Shown in pieces: positions 1-11,500 of a DNA stretch of 64,000 bases. Below the pieces are notes generated by a model. The model saw only the letters and a list, made by a program, of their open reading frames with translations. It was not told the origin of the DNA and did not search any database. How positions within the stretch are numbered: the stretch's first letter is position 1; each line of letters starts with the position of its first letter. This DNA is from Raffaelea ambrosiae (taxonomy: Eukaryota > Ascomycota > Sordariomycetes > Ophiostomatales > Ophiostomataceae). A program made the translations under genes and the position numbers. The stretch spans positions 1,154,295-1,218,294 of the forward strand of contig PCDI01000003.1 of NCBI GenBank assembly GCA_002778195.1, written 5' to 3'.

Positions 1-1051
1 TCCACATGCCGCCGCCGCCGCCGCCGCCTTGGTCATTGGCGACGGCGTGGGCGGCCTGGGCGGCATTGGCGGCGGCGTTGGCGGCCGCTTCGGCCAGGAG
101 CTCGTCGTCGTCGCCGCTCGTATACGACGCATCATCGTGATCCTCCTCCTCCTCCTCCTCCGGATCCTTCCGTCTCTTCATGCGGTCGCGCTTGCTGCCC
201 CCCTCGATGATGGGGCAGCGACGGTGGAAGATGCGCTGGATCTCCTTGCGTGAGATCTGGGGGTCAAAGAACAAGCCCCAGCGTCCCATGTCGAGCTGGA
301 AAAAAAAAAAAAAAAAAAAAGAAGGACATTGCCTTAGCATAGGGAACTCCGAGGGTCCACTTTCAGGGGGGGACGGAACCTACATCGCCTGGCTTCCGCT
401 GCAGGCCCCAGATCTTGCCGCCCCAGCTCTGGCCGTCGTGCCAGTGCGGCGACTTCTTTCGAAACGTCAAAGACCTCCAGAGACACGATGAGCCGTAGCA
501 CCAGGGGTCGGGGTCGGACGGGCGGTAGCGGCGGCCGGTGCCGGTGTGTTTGGCATGGGCGGCAGCGGCGGCAGCGGCGGCGGCAGCGGCAGCGGCCCTC
601 TTCCTCCTCTTGTTTTTCTTGATCTTCTGTTGCAGTTGCTGGAGAAGCAGCCGCTGGCGGAGCGCCTCTCGCTCGGCCTCGCAGTCCGCCCATTGGAGGC
701 AGCAGCAGGGCTCACAGCAGCAGACGAAGCAGCCGCCGCCGGCGCCGACGGCGGCGGCGGCGTTGACGGGGGCGACGACGGGAGCGGCGACGGGGGCGGC
801 CGGGGGCACTATGCCGCCTCCTCGTCCAAAGGCGTCCATCACGACGAGGTCCTTCCAGGCGTTCGCGTTGGGCGGCTGCGGATTCACCCGGTAGCCGTGC
901 TGGAGGCCGTACTTGTTGTGCGGGTAGTCGAGGATGGCCTGGCGGTGGGCGGCGTCGAATTCTTGCTGCTGCCGGATCTGCTGCTCCAGGACTGTGTAGA
1001 ACTTGACACACTCTCTGTAGCTGCAGTGGTAGCCGCAGTAGCATCCCATGG
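1..1051 (-). CDS. Unrecognised Cys- and Ala-rich protein, 3' end missing
   Basis: Two exons are visible, 1051..384 and 295..1 (continuing past the left edge), split by an intron with a GTAGGT donor at 383 and a poly-T tract before CAG at 298-296. The join is phase 0. I do not recognise the family. The product starts with a Cys-rich stretch (MGCYCGYHCSYREC), then a Gln-rich segment, an Ala/Pro/Val linker, a dense Cys cluster (CFVCCCEPCCCLQWADC), a Lys/Arg patch, a run of about 14 Ala and a Trp/Arg-rich block (SPHWHDGQSWGGKIWG). The last visible part has an acidic Glu run and a Gly run. The start is uncertain. The ATG at 1051 has a strong CCACC context with a TATA-like sequence upstream. In-frame ATGs at 1229, 1256 and 1274 would add 59-74 residues. 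Confidence 0.5.
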
Positions 1052-1192
1052 TGGACGAGGACACAACAAGAGCCAGGGCGACAGATCGCCAGCAGGAGTC
1101 CACGTCGTTGTTGCTGGGCGGGTCGAGAAGGCGATGCCATACATATACTCCGCCCACCAGCAGAGGGGCGGCAGGCTGCTGCTCCGTAGCCA

Positions 1193-1199
1193 ATTTATA
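1193..1199 (-). promoter_or_regulatory. TATA-like box upstream of the left-edge gene
   Basis: The minus strand reads TATAAAT about 142 bases before the ATG at 1051. It supports that start over the in-frame ATGs at 1229-1274, which lie upstream of or beside the box. Motif reading only. Confidence 0.35.
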
Positions 1200-2301
1200 C
1201 GGCTTCGGGCGAGCCGCCGGGGCGTCCATTTTCGGCTGACCGACGAGCTTGTGCATCGTGGGATGGTCTGGCATTTTGTGGTGAACGAGTGCGAAGGGGG
1301 GTGGGTGTAGGTGACGGCAGGGTTGATGTGCAACTCGAGGGGAAACGACCGAAATACAAAAGTAGAAGATCACACAGTTTTCTGTGGGCAGATCGCACAG
1401 AAAGGCAAACCAATGTCGTTCGAAGGCAGCCAAGCATGGCCTTTGTGCATGGCCAGCATCTGTCTTGGAAACGGAGGCGCACCAGTGTTGCCGCAATAGC
1501 AAAGGGAGGGGGGTAACGGAGCAACACGAGCAACGCGAGCAACAGGGTGACAAGCAACAGTCTGGATGTGTCCACTGGTCGTTGTTGCACCATGTGGCAG
1601 AGCCTCATTTCTTGTCTTGTTTGTTTCCACGGCGCCATGCTGCCGTCCGGGAAGAGATCCGATGGGTGCAAGTTACGATACAAGAACAAAAGTAATAACA
1701 GAATATCAAAGATATGGTTTTTTTTCCCTTTTTTTTTTTCTCTGAAAAAATGGCTAATTTAAGCTTTTGATATTTTGCAGATACCTCGGTAGAATGTATT
1801 CGTAGTGCTGGTGTCTGCCATCCCAATCACAATACAGCCCAACAAACGTCCAACATGTTCCTCCATCTTGACCGACCTACACGAAACACTCGTTTTGGGA
1901 CATCTCCAGATGTGACAGTAGGTAACAGTCGGTGACAGCAGATGACAGAAAGCACATGTGTTCCCCCATTCTGCGAACCCGTTACTCAAACTAAGAGTTT
2001 GTGGTCCCGTCAGGACGCTGGTGTTGGCGACGGGCAAAGCAAAGCGGGAGCAGGGGACACACGTGTGTGTATGCAACCCATCGGACACCAAACTGTAACA
2101 ACCTGTCAAAATAAGGCAAGTTCCGAGGGGGGGAGGGACATTTACACTCTCTGCCATGCAACAAATGGGTGATACAAACATAGATCCAAACACGGACCAC
2201 AAGTTCTGTTCCCATGTAATGAAACAAGGGGTTTGAAAGAGCAGATTTGTTTATTTTTGTTGGCTCGAATGCTTCTGTTTAGTCGATCTGGCAGTAGTCG
2301 T

Positions 2302-2476
2302 TTTCTCATTTTCTCGTCTTTTCATTTTCTCGTCTTCTCGTCTTCTCGTCTTCACGTCTTCTCATCTTCTCGTCTTCTCGTCTTCTCGTCTTCTCATCTT
2401 CTCATTTCTCGTCTTCTCGTCTTCTCATCTTCTCGTCTTCTCATCTTCTCACCTTCTCGTTTTCTGACATTCTCGT
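2302..2476. repeat. Minisatellite with a TTCTCGTC-like unit
   Basis: About 20 imperfect tandem copies of an 8-base unit close to CTTCTCGT, with variants CTTCTCAT, CTTTTCAT and CTTCACGT. The tract is strongly strand-asymmetric (pyrimidine on the plus strand). It lies outside recognisable genes. Confidence 0.8.
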
Positions 2477-3229
2477 CTATGGCTACATTCGTGGTGGAGT
2501 ATGAAGAAACAAGTCTCGCATCTCCATCTGTACCCAAGGTCGCATGTGACAAGATAGTGGAGAAATGTGGTTCTGCAGCCCCAAAAAAGATCTCGCAGCT
2601 CCTTGCCATCTCCATTCCGGTGGGGGCCACTTGCTGGGCAAGAAGTATGCGCACCTCTGCGACGCAGCCGTTCCGGTGGCACAGCTGTACGCTGACACGG
2701 CCGCACGTGCTTGCAGCTGGGTTTCTTCGTCCAAAGAGAGCCAGCGTGTCGTCGCCAGGGACTGTCTCCATGCAACGCCAGGGAATCAAATCAAATGCAA
2801 GGAGGTGTATTGGCTCATACGGGAAAGGCCCGGCTCGAAAGCTGTGCGTGCGGCTTGCGCATCACGAGATGTGGTTCGGCGGGACTCCTTCGATGCTACG
2901 GCTGCGGGTGGACGCGACTCATGCAGGGTCGTGGCTAGTCCCGGCGTCCTTCGGGCCATTGGTACAATGGGTCTCTTCCTGCATACCATCGGTTGCCCGA
3001 AAACTGGAGGATCACGGCCGTCGCGGCGTAAGCGGCCTGTGATGATCCCTCCTCGTCTTGGGCACGGATGAAACAGCAAAAGCAAAAAAAAAAGAGGAAA
3101 AAAAAAAAAAAAAAGGGCCTGAGCATTATGCAGTCCAGCCCACCAGTTCTCCCTGCCTTCCCCATTGAACTAAGCGAGGGGATGTGCTGTGGAAAGGCAT
3201 GCCGTTTGTGTAGTAGACACTAACTGGGC

Positions 3230-3236
3230 ATAAATA
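3230..3236 (+). promoter_or_regulatory. TATA-like box of the O-methyltransferase gene
   Basis: ATAAATA lies about 160 bases before the ATG at 3395, a plausible core-promoter distance in a filamentous fungus. Motif reading only. Confidence 0.35.
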
Positions 3237-3394
3237 CGGAGGAAGGGGCAGCTCGTCTCCTGTCTGTCTGCTCTTGTGTTTTTTGTCAACTGGAAAGGCA
3301 TCCCGCAGTTTTTTGGGGGTTTTTTTTAACCTTTTCAGACACCTTCATCGGTTTTCCATCTCATGCAAGTCTGGTGTGTGGGCTTCTGTTGGCC

Positions 3395-5008
3395 ATGGCT
3401 GCTCAGGTGGACAAGATCGTTGCTCTGATCGACGAGATCCGCAAGGACAGGTCGTTTGATATCAACAACGTCAACGGACCGGCCGACGGGCCAGCCAACG
3501 GCGCCGACGCGGCCCACGACCAGGACAGCATCACCATCAGCGAAGCCGACCGCCTCCGGCTCTGCGCGGCCGCCCGCCAGCTGCTCTTCCACGTAGAGAA
3601 ACCCAGCGAGCGACCCTGGGGCTTCTCGTTTGTCCACGTGCCGCTGTTTGCCGCCATCCAGACGTGCATCGACCTCGGCCTCTGGGAGGCCTGGGCCGCG
3701 GAGGCCGCAGACGCCGCAGACGCCGCAGACGCCGCAGGGGCCGCAGACGCAGCAGACGCAGCGGCGGACGGCAGCGAGGGCGGTGGCGGACCACCCAAGA
3801 CGCTTGACGAGCTCGTGGCGATGGCCCGGCCGGCGGCGGCGGTGGCGCCCAATCTGCTGCGGCGCCTGTTCCGGCTGCTGGCGGCGTTCCGGGTCGTCGA
3901 CGAGACGGCGCCCGACACGTTCCGGCCGACGCCGTTTTCGACGGCGCTGGGCTACGACGTCCACGGCCAGACGCAGACGCGGCCGTACGTGGAGGGCGCC
4001 CCGGCCCCCGCGGCGGCGGCGACGGCAGCACCAGCGACGGCAGCGGCAGCAGCGACGGCAGCAGCGACGGCAGCAGCGACGGCGGTGGCGACGAGCCAGA
4101 TGATCGCCTGCGCCCACCACCTGCCGCGGTACCTGGCCCAGACCGGCTACCAGGAGCCGCGCGGACGCGACCGCAACAACCACACGGCCGTCGACCCGGA
4201 CGGGCTCAGCTACTTTGCGCGGCTGCAGGCGAGCCCCAGCTTCTACGACGCCTTCCGCGCGTACATGGAGGCGCTGACGGCGTGGAAGACGCCGTGGCCG
4301 CGCCTGTACCCGCCGTTCCAGACGGAGCTTGTCGAGACCGCCGCTGCTGCCGATGCCGATGCCGATGCCGATGCTGATGTCGCCGACGACGCCGACGCCG
4401 ACGGCCGCCCGCCGGGACGCCCTCTAGTGGTCGACATTGGCGGCCATGTGGGCCAGGACCTGGTGCACGTGGTCGAGGCGTGGCCCGACCACCGGGCGCC
4501 CCCCCCGCCCGGGTCGCTCGTCCTGCAGGACCTCCCCGTGGTCCTGGCGCGGGCCCAGCACCGGCTGGCCGACCGGCTGGCCGACCGGCTGGCCGACCGG
4601 CTGGCCGACGCCCGGCTGGCCGACCCTCGGAAAGACACCACGACGATGATCCGCCTCATGGCCCACGACTTTTTCACGCCGCAGCCGGTCCGGGGCGCGC
4701 GCGTGTATCTCCTGCACGCGGTGCTGCACGACTGGCCGGACGCGGCGGCGACGACGATCCTGCGGCAGACGGCGGCGGCGATGACGCGCGGGTACTCGAA
4801 GCTGCTGGTCGTGGACGTGGTGGTGCCGGCGGTGGGGGCGAGCATCGCGCAGGCGCTGGGCGACGTCAACATGATGTCGATGCTGGCGTCGGCCGAGCGC
4901 ACGCAGGCCGCGTGGGAGCGGCTGCTGGCCGGGGCCGGGCTGCGCGTGGTCCGGTTCTGGCCGGACCCGAAGCAGTATGAGTACCTGATGGAGGCGGAGT
5001 TGGCGTAG
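3395..5008 (+). CDS. SAM-dependent O-methyltransferase (plant/fungal COMT type)
   Basis: Single-exon gene of 537 residues with the start in a GGCCATGG context. The family transfers a methyl group from S-adenosylmethionine to hydroxyls of small aromatic or polyketide substrates. Residues about 40-190 resemble the N-terminal dimerisation/winged-helix part. The SAM loop is VVDIGGHVGQD (about 345-355). The catalytic His is in LHDWPD (His about 445), followed by a typical C-terminal segment ending EYLMEAELA. At 537 residues it is longer than the usual 380-450. The excess comes from low-complexity inserts: Ala-Asp repeats (about 104-125), an Ala/Thr run (about 205-232), an Asp-Ala run (about 316-335), and a 12-base tandem repeat giving RLAD units. 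The substrate cannot be read from sequence. No polyketide or peptide synthetase lies nearby, so it may act alone or could be of low importance. Confidence 0.85.
   Translation: MAAQVDKIVALIDEIRKDRSFDINNVNGPADGPANGADAAHDQDSITISEADRLRLCAAARQLLFHVEKPSERPWGFSFVHVPLFAAIQTCIDLGLWEAWAAEAADAADAADAAGAADAADAAADGSEGGGGPPKTLDELVAMARPAAAVAPNLLRRLFRLLAAFRVVDETAPDTFRPTPFSTALGYDVHGQTQTRPYVEGAPAPAAAATAAPATAAAAATAAATAAATAVATSQMIACAHHLPRYLAQTGYQEPRGRDRNNHTAVDPDGLSYFARLQASPSFYDAFRAYMEALTAWKTPWPRLYPPFQTELVETAAAADADADADADVADDADADGRPPGRPLVVDIGGHVGQDLVHVVEAWPDHRAPPPPGSLVLQDLPVVLARAQHRLADRLADRLADRLADARLADPRKDTTTMIRLMAHDFFTPQPVRGARVYLLHAVLHDWPDAAATTILRQTAAAMTRGYSKLLVVDVVVPAVGASIAQALGDVNMMSMLASAERTQAAWERLLAGAGLRVVRFWPDPKQYEYLMEAELA
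4561..4608 (+). repeat. 12-base tandem repeat inside the O-methyltransferase
   Basis: Four copies of a unit close to CCGGCTGGCCGA, in frame, encode RLAD tetrapeptides just after the SAM-binding motif. Period 12 keeps the frame, so copy-number change would only lengthen a loop. Confidence 0.85.
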
Positions 5009-5557
5009 AGTGCGGGGGGGAAAAGCCCCCAAGACTCCATGACAGCAAAAAACAAATAAAAGTAATATATATATATATATATATAATATAAAATATGAAA
5101 TATAAAGTATAAAATATAAAATATTAAAAAAAAAAAACTAAAAAACCATAAAAACCATTACATGACGATATATGAATGTTCATACAAGGCACGGGATCTG
5201 TAATTGTGACTGTCGTAGAAACCTACAAGACAAAAGGCAGAACACCAGGCATGCTCGAACCCAACATTGGTCAACGTCACCCAGAACCCCTTGTTTGTCT
5301 CCAGCGTCCAGTTGCAAGCAATACTCCGTGTTCTCTTGCTAGCCAAAAATAAATGTGACAGTCCAACACGCAAACAATCCGGCAAACCAACAGCCCAACA
5401 ACCCAAACGCAAACGCACATCTAAAATACAGAAAACGCCCAAAAACATGCAGCTGGCCCATAGTCATACAAGTCCATCCTCCCCGCATTCATACAAATCC
5501 TCATTCATGTCCATCTGTGGCCCTTCTTTTGGCCACTCGCCATGATTACAGTCTGCT
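5009..5557. other. Convergent 3' region between O-methyltransferase and myosin
   Basis: Both flanking genes end here. The sequence is A/T-rich, with an AT-dinucleotide run at 5065-5085 and an A run near 5126. No gene was recognised. Confidence 0.5.
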
Positions 5558-8500
5558 TCACAAAAACCCCTTGGTCAGACTCGGAGCACGGCTAATGCTG
5601 CTCTTCCGCCGCGGAATCTCCACCATGGGCGTGCCGTGGCGCGTCCGCACGCTGCCCGCAGTTGACCCGCCGGCGCCGCCGCTGCCGCCACCGGCCACCG
5701 ACCCGGCGCTCGACATGGCCTTCCAGCCCTCGAGCTCGCGCTCCAGCCGCATCGACCGTTCTTTTTCCTCGCGCAGCTCGCGCTCGGCGCGGCGCGTGGC
5801 CAGCTGCAGCGTCGACTCGGACGACTGCAGCTCGTCGATGGTCTTGAGCAGCTTGTCGGCCTTGTCGCGCATGCGCGCCACGTCGTCCTGCAGCTGGCTG
5901 CTCTGCTTGTCCTTGCGGTCCAGCTGGCCCTGCAGGTCCTTGACGATGCGGTCCACGTTGCGCACCGACCGCTGCGACTGGGACTGCGCCTGCTCCTGGC
6001 TTTCCAATTGTGATTCGAGCTAATAGTAGTAGGCATGTTAGTACAAAGAAACTTGGGGACTTTGGTGGACTTCCAGGGGTCCAGGGGTCCAAGGGGGGGG
6101 GGGTTGTTCTCTCACCTCTTGGATCCTCTTGTGAAGAAACTTAATGTCTTGGCTGGCGCTCGAGTAGCCCTTGGTCTCGAGATCGACCAGCTTGACCTGC
6201 ACCTCGCTCAGGTTCTTCTCCAGCGCCGCCTTGGCCGCCTGCAGCTGCACGTTGGCCTCGCGCTCGGCGCTCATGTCCTTCTGCACCTCGCCCACCAGCG
6301 CCTCCGCCCGCCGCATCTTCTCCACCGCCGCCACCGCAATGTCCTCCTGCTGCGCCAGGCGGCTGCGCAGCTCCAGCATCTGCTGCTTGTCCGCCGCCGC
6401 CGCCGCGTTGCGCTTCGCCAGGCTGCCGGGGCCGCCCGCCTCCGCCGCCGCCGCCGCCAGCTCGTCCAGGCCGCTCTTGGCCTCGGCCAGACGCGCCTCC
6501 ACGCTGCGCTTCTCGCGCACCAGCGCGTCCCGCTCCGCCGACACGTCGTCCACCGACGACCGCAGCGTGCGCACCTGGCCCAGCAGCGACACGATGCGGC
6601 CCTGCGCGTCGTTGTGCGCCTGCACCGCCTCGTCGCGCGACGCCGCCACGTCCGACAGCGTCGCCTCCAGCCGCGTCTTCTCCTTGGCCCACGTCGAGCT
6701 GTTGAGCACCTCGTCGTCCCACTTGGACCGCAGCTCGTCCAGCTCCTCGCGCAGCCGCGCCATCTCCGCTTGCTTGCGCAGCTTCTCCTCCCGCGCCACG
6801 TCCAGCTCCTTGCTGATCGTCGCAAACTCCGCCTGGTACTTCTTGCGCGTCTGCTCCATGCTCGTCTCCGTGTCCTCAATGTCCATCGCCCGCTGGCTGC
6901 GGTAGTCCTCCAGCTCGTGCTGCAGCCGCTTCTTCGCCTGCGTCGCCGCCGCCAGGTCCGTCGCCGCGTCCTCCAGCTTCTCCTCCAGCCGCGCGTTCTG
7001 CCGCTGCAGGTCCTCCACCGCGCTGTCCATCTTCTTGCGCTCCGCCATCACCTCGCCGTACGTCTCCTCCGCCTCGCGCGCCTGCGACCGCGCAAACTGC
7101 TCCGCCCGCGTCGCCTTCAGCACCGCCATCTCCGCCTGCTCCAGCTTGCCAAAGTACTCGTCCGCCCGCGTCTTGTACAGCTGCAGGCTGCTCGTCACGT
7201 CCGCCAGCTTCGACGTCTCCGCGTCCAGCCGGATCTGCAGGTCCGCAAACTCCTGCAGCACCTGGTTGCGGCTCGCCGCCTCCTGCTCGCGCGCCTGCGC
7301 CATCTCCGCCAGCTCCGACCGCGCGTCGCGCAGGTCCACCTCCAGCTGCGCCCGGTCGTGCCGCATCTTCTCAAAGTGCTCCTTGACGTCCGTCAGTTCC
7401 GCCACCGCGTCCTTGTGGCTGTGCAGCAGCGACCGCCGCGACGCCTCCTGGTTGTTGAGCAGGTCCATGATCTCCTCGTGCGACCGCGTCTGCAGGTCGT
7501 GCAGCGACAGCTCGCCCGACCGCATCGCCTTCTCCAGCGCCGACAGCTTGCGGCTCGAGTCGTCCAGCATGTCGTGCAGCCGGCTGTTGGCCTTCTCCAG
7601 CTTGTGCACCCGGGCATGGCTGTTGTCCGACCCATCCAGCAGACCGCGCGGCGTCGCGCTGCCGCTGCCGCCGCTCAGGTTGTCCAGCTGGCTCTGCAGG
7701 TGCGTGTTCTGCATCTGCGCCAGCTGCAGCTGGTTCTGCAGCTCCTCCATCTGCGCCTTCTGGTCCATGCGCTTGTTGAACGTCGCCGAGTTGACCGTGT
7801 CGACCGTGCGGTCCGACCGCGCCGAGTCGGGCAGCATCGTCGTCGTCGTCGTCTGCCGTGTCGGCGTCGTGTTGTTGTTGTTGCTGTTGTTCATCGTATG
7901 GCTGTTGGAGATGCGCCGCGGTCCGTTGAGCCGCTTCTTCTGGGTCGGCGACCCGCTGCCGCTCATGTAGTACGGCGCCTCGTTGGGGTCGATCTCCTCC
8001 AGCGAGCGCGACCGCGCCTGCGGCGGCGACGCCAGCTGGTACTTGGCGCGCAGCTCCATCAGCTGCGCCTCGGCATTGCTGCGGCCGGCCTTCTGCACCC
8101 GCAGGTCCTGCTGCTGCTCCTCGATCTTGCGGACCAGATCAAAGAACTCCTTGCTGCTGGGGAAGCGCTCTTTGCCGCTGCCGCTGCCGGGCGTGCTGCC
8201 GGGCTCGGCGGCGTTCCGCGGCGTCGCCGCCGGGTCGACCACCTTGAGAATCTTGAGCATCTGCGCCCGCAGGTCCGCCAGCTCGCGGTCGCGCGCCTCC
8301 AGCTGCGCCTGCACCGTCCGCAGCGTGCTCTGCGCCTGGCCGCGCAGCTGCCGCTCCGCCTCCACCGCCCGGTTGACCTCGGCCAGCTGCGCCGTCGCGT
8401 TCGCCGACACCTTCTCGGCGTTGCGGCTGGTCTTGGCCTCGCGCGCCACCTCGTGGCTCATGTCCTCCAGGTCCAGGTGCAGCTTCTCGACCTTCTTGTC

Positions 8501-11500
8501 CAGCGACGCCGCCGCCATCTGCGCCTCGCCCAGCTCGCGGTGCAGCTTGCCGTTCTGCTCCTCCAGCCGCGCCTTCTCGCGCTGCAGCACCTGCAGCTGC
8601 CCGCGGTTGGCCTCGCTGGCCCGCGAGCTCGACCGCGCAATCTCCAGGCCCTTGTGCTGCAGCTTGTTCAGCAGCGCCCGGTTGTCGTTCTCCGACGCCG
8701 CCAGCCGGCTCTTGACGGTCGCCAGCTCCCGCTCCATGCGCTCCTTGGCCTGGTTGTTCTTCAGCCCAAACTCGCCCGACGACACAATCACCCGGTTGAG
8801 GTCCTCCACCTTGGCCGTCAGCCGCGCCCGCTCGTCCTCGAACCAGTGCAGCCGCTCCTGCGCCGCGTCCAGGTCGCGCAGCAGCCGCTCCTCGCGCTCG
8901 CGTGCCATCTGCAGCGCCACCCGCTCGCCCGACGTCTCCGCCTCCACCCGCGCCTCTTCGGCCTCGGCCTTGGCCAGCCGCAGCTGCCGCACCTGCTGGC
9001 GCGCCTCGTCGCGTTCGGCTTCGATGGCCTTGCGCGCCTCCACCGTGCGTCGGAGCGTGTCCTGCTGCGCGTACAGCTCCTTTTCGATGATGATCTTGGA
9101 CTCGTTGAGGTGGTCAAAGTCGTCCTTGAGCGTCTGGTACTTGTGCTCGCCCAGCAGCAGCACATCGTCGCGCGACTGCCGCTCCCGGCTCAGGTCCATC
9201 TGCGTCTTGTACAGCTCGTCCTTGAGGTCCTTGATCTGCGACTCCAGCACGCGGCGGTTCTGGTCGGCCTGGGCGTCTTCCGAGAGGCGCGCCTCCAGCA
9301 GCTTCTTGGCGTCGTCCGCCTCGCGCCGCAGCTGGCCCTCCTGCGACTTCATCGCCACAATCTGGGCCTGCACTTCGCGCAGCCGCGCCGCCGTCTTCTC
9401 CTTCTCGTCGCCCAGCGCCCGCCGGTGGTCCTCCAGCGCCCGCCGCTCGGCCTCGTATTTCTTGTTGTCGCTGCGCAGCAGCGCCAGCTCGCTCTCCTTC
9501 TGGCGCACCAGGTCCTCGTAGTCGGTCGACGTCTGGGACAGCTGCGCCAGCCGCTGCTGTGCGTCGCGGTGCTCGGCGCTGATGCGCTGCTCCTTGGCCT
9601 TGGACGCCTGCAGCTCCTTCTGCGCGACGGCGAGCTTGGCGGCCGCATCCTGGTCCACCTCGAGCAGACGGCTCTCCAGGTCGCGCGCCTTGCGCTCCTT
9701 GATCGCCAGCTGGCTCTGCAGCATGTGCACCTCCTGCTCCAGCGCCTTCTCCTGCTCGCTGCGCTCGGATTGCTTGCGCCCGAGCTCGTCCATCTCGCTC
9801 TCCAGGTCCTCCACCTGCTGGGCCAGCGCCTTCTTCTCCTCCTCCAGGCGCGCAATCAGCACCGCCGCCTGCTCCAGCTGGCTGCGGTACTTGTCCACGT
9901 CCTCCTCGGCGCGCTTCTTCGCCTCGAGCAGGTCGTCCAGCTGGTCCTCCAGGCGCTCCTGGTCGTCGATAGCACCAGCCAGCTTGTCCTCGAGCTCCGC
10001 CTCGCGCTGCTGCAGCCGCTTGTAGATCTCCTCCTTGTCCAGCGCCAGCGCGCGCTCGTCCTCGAGCGTCTGCTGGATGCGCGAGATCTCCGCCAGCGCG
10101 CTGCGCCGCTCGTCCTCCAGCTTCTGCCGGTTCTCGCTGTGTTGCAGCACCTGGCTCTGCAGCTCGCGGATCGCCTCGTCCCGCCGCCGGACCTCGGTGG
10201 CCGTGCGCGTCGCACCAAGCAGGGGCCGCATCTTGACAAGCAGCTGCCACCACGGGTTGTCGCACAGGTCGAGGTAGGCGTGGAAGTTGTGCTGGATCAC
10301 CCGCGTGGCCTCGGCACGGTAGAGCCGCTTGTAGGCGAGCCGCCGCTGGCTGAAGCCGCGGGCCATCGCCTGGAAGCGCGACATGATCTCGTTGATCAGA
10401 GCATCGCGCTGCTCTTCCAGCTCGGCCAGCACGCCCGACCGGAAGAAGACCTTGGTCAGGCCCACGCGGAACAGGGATTTGTCGAGGCCCAGCTTGTCCA
10501 GGATCATCGACGCCGCCGCCTGGCCCTCCAGGTAGCAGCCCTTGGGCATGTCGCGGCAGAGCACCTCGTACCGCTGGCGGAACTCGGCAAACGGCAGGCG
10601 ATTGGGGAAGCCGGTGCGCGCGATGCGGATGCCTTCGAGCACACCGTTGCACCGCAGCTGATCGAGCACCAGCAGGTTGTTGAACTGCTTGGGGCGCTTC
10701 TTGTGGTTGGGAAGGATGCAGCGCACAAAGTGCGGGTGCGTCGAGTGCAGCTGCGACATCAGCTTGCCGAGCTGCTCCTTGTGGCGCTGGGCCACCGTCC
10801 GGAAGAGGCCCTTCTTGACACGGCTGCTGCGGCCACCGCTGGCGAAGCCGCCGTCCTCCTGGTCCGGCGAGCAGTCGACGAACAGGTTGGCAATGTGCTT
10901 GTCCGTGGACGCGGCCAGCAGGCGCGTGATGTTGTCGTTGAGGGGGTCCTTGTTCTTCTCCAGCCAGTTGTCGGTCGAGTACTCGACCTCGGCCGCGTAG
11001 TGCGTGAGAATGAAGCCCGACCGCAGGCGCGACGGCCGGTACTTGTTCGACTTCTTCTCCCACAGCGAGTTGAGCTTCTCCGTGAACGACTTGTCCGACG
11101 CCTTGGGCATGACACAGTCCTCGTCCAGGCACGAGAAGATGCCGATGGGGTTCGACAGCTCGATCAGGTCAATGGTGGGCTGCAGGTCCTTGCCAAAGTC
11201 GATGAACTGCCACTCGATCTGCTCGCGCGCATACTCCTCCTGCTCGAGAACAAACATGTGGTGGTTGAAGAACTGCTGCAGCTTCTCGTTGGTGTAGTTG
11301 ATGCACAGCTGCTCGAAGCTGTTCTCCTCAAAGATCTCAAAGCCGGCGATGTCGAGCACGCCGATAAAGTGCGAGTCGTCCATGCCCATCATGCCGGCAC
11401 GGTCCAGCTGCCGGTTGATGCGGGTCACGAGGTCGCCGAAGCCGCGCTCGTAGATGCCCTTGGCCAGGGCGTCAATGCTGAGACGCACCTGCTCGGGCGT

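Larger units (their letters stand above)
1052..3394. other. Gene-poor intergenic stretch
   Basis: Between the left-edge gene and the O-methyltransferase I see no credible gene. It holds short T and A runs (1720-1740, 3088-3114), a TTCTCGTC-type minisatellite (about 2302-2476) and a TATA-like box at 3230. Open frames across the minisatellite translate to repetitive Ser/Phe/Leu-rich peptides and look spurious. Confidence 0.5.

Noticed and set aside
2233..3042. 269-codon plus-strand open frame over the minisatellite
   Set aside because: Half is repeat-encoded Ser/Phe/Leu and the rest shows random composition; it opens by chance.
3395..5008. Secondary-metabolite gene cluster around the O-methyltransferase
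   Set aside because: No synthase, P450, transporter or pathway regulator lies nearby; neighbours are housekeeping genes.
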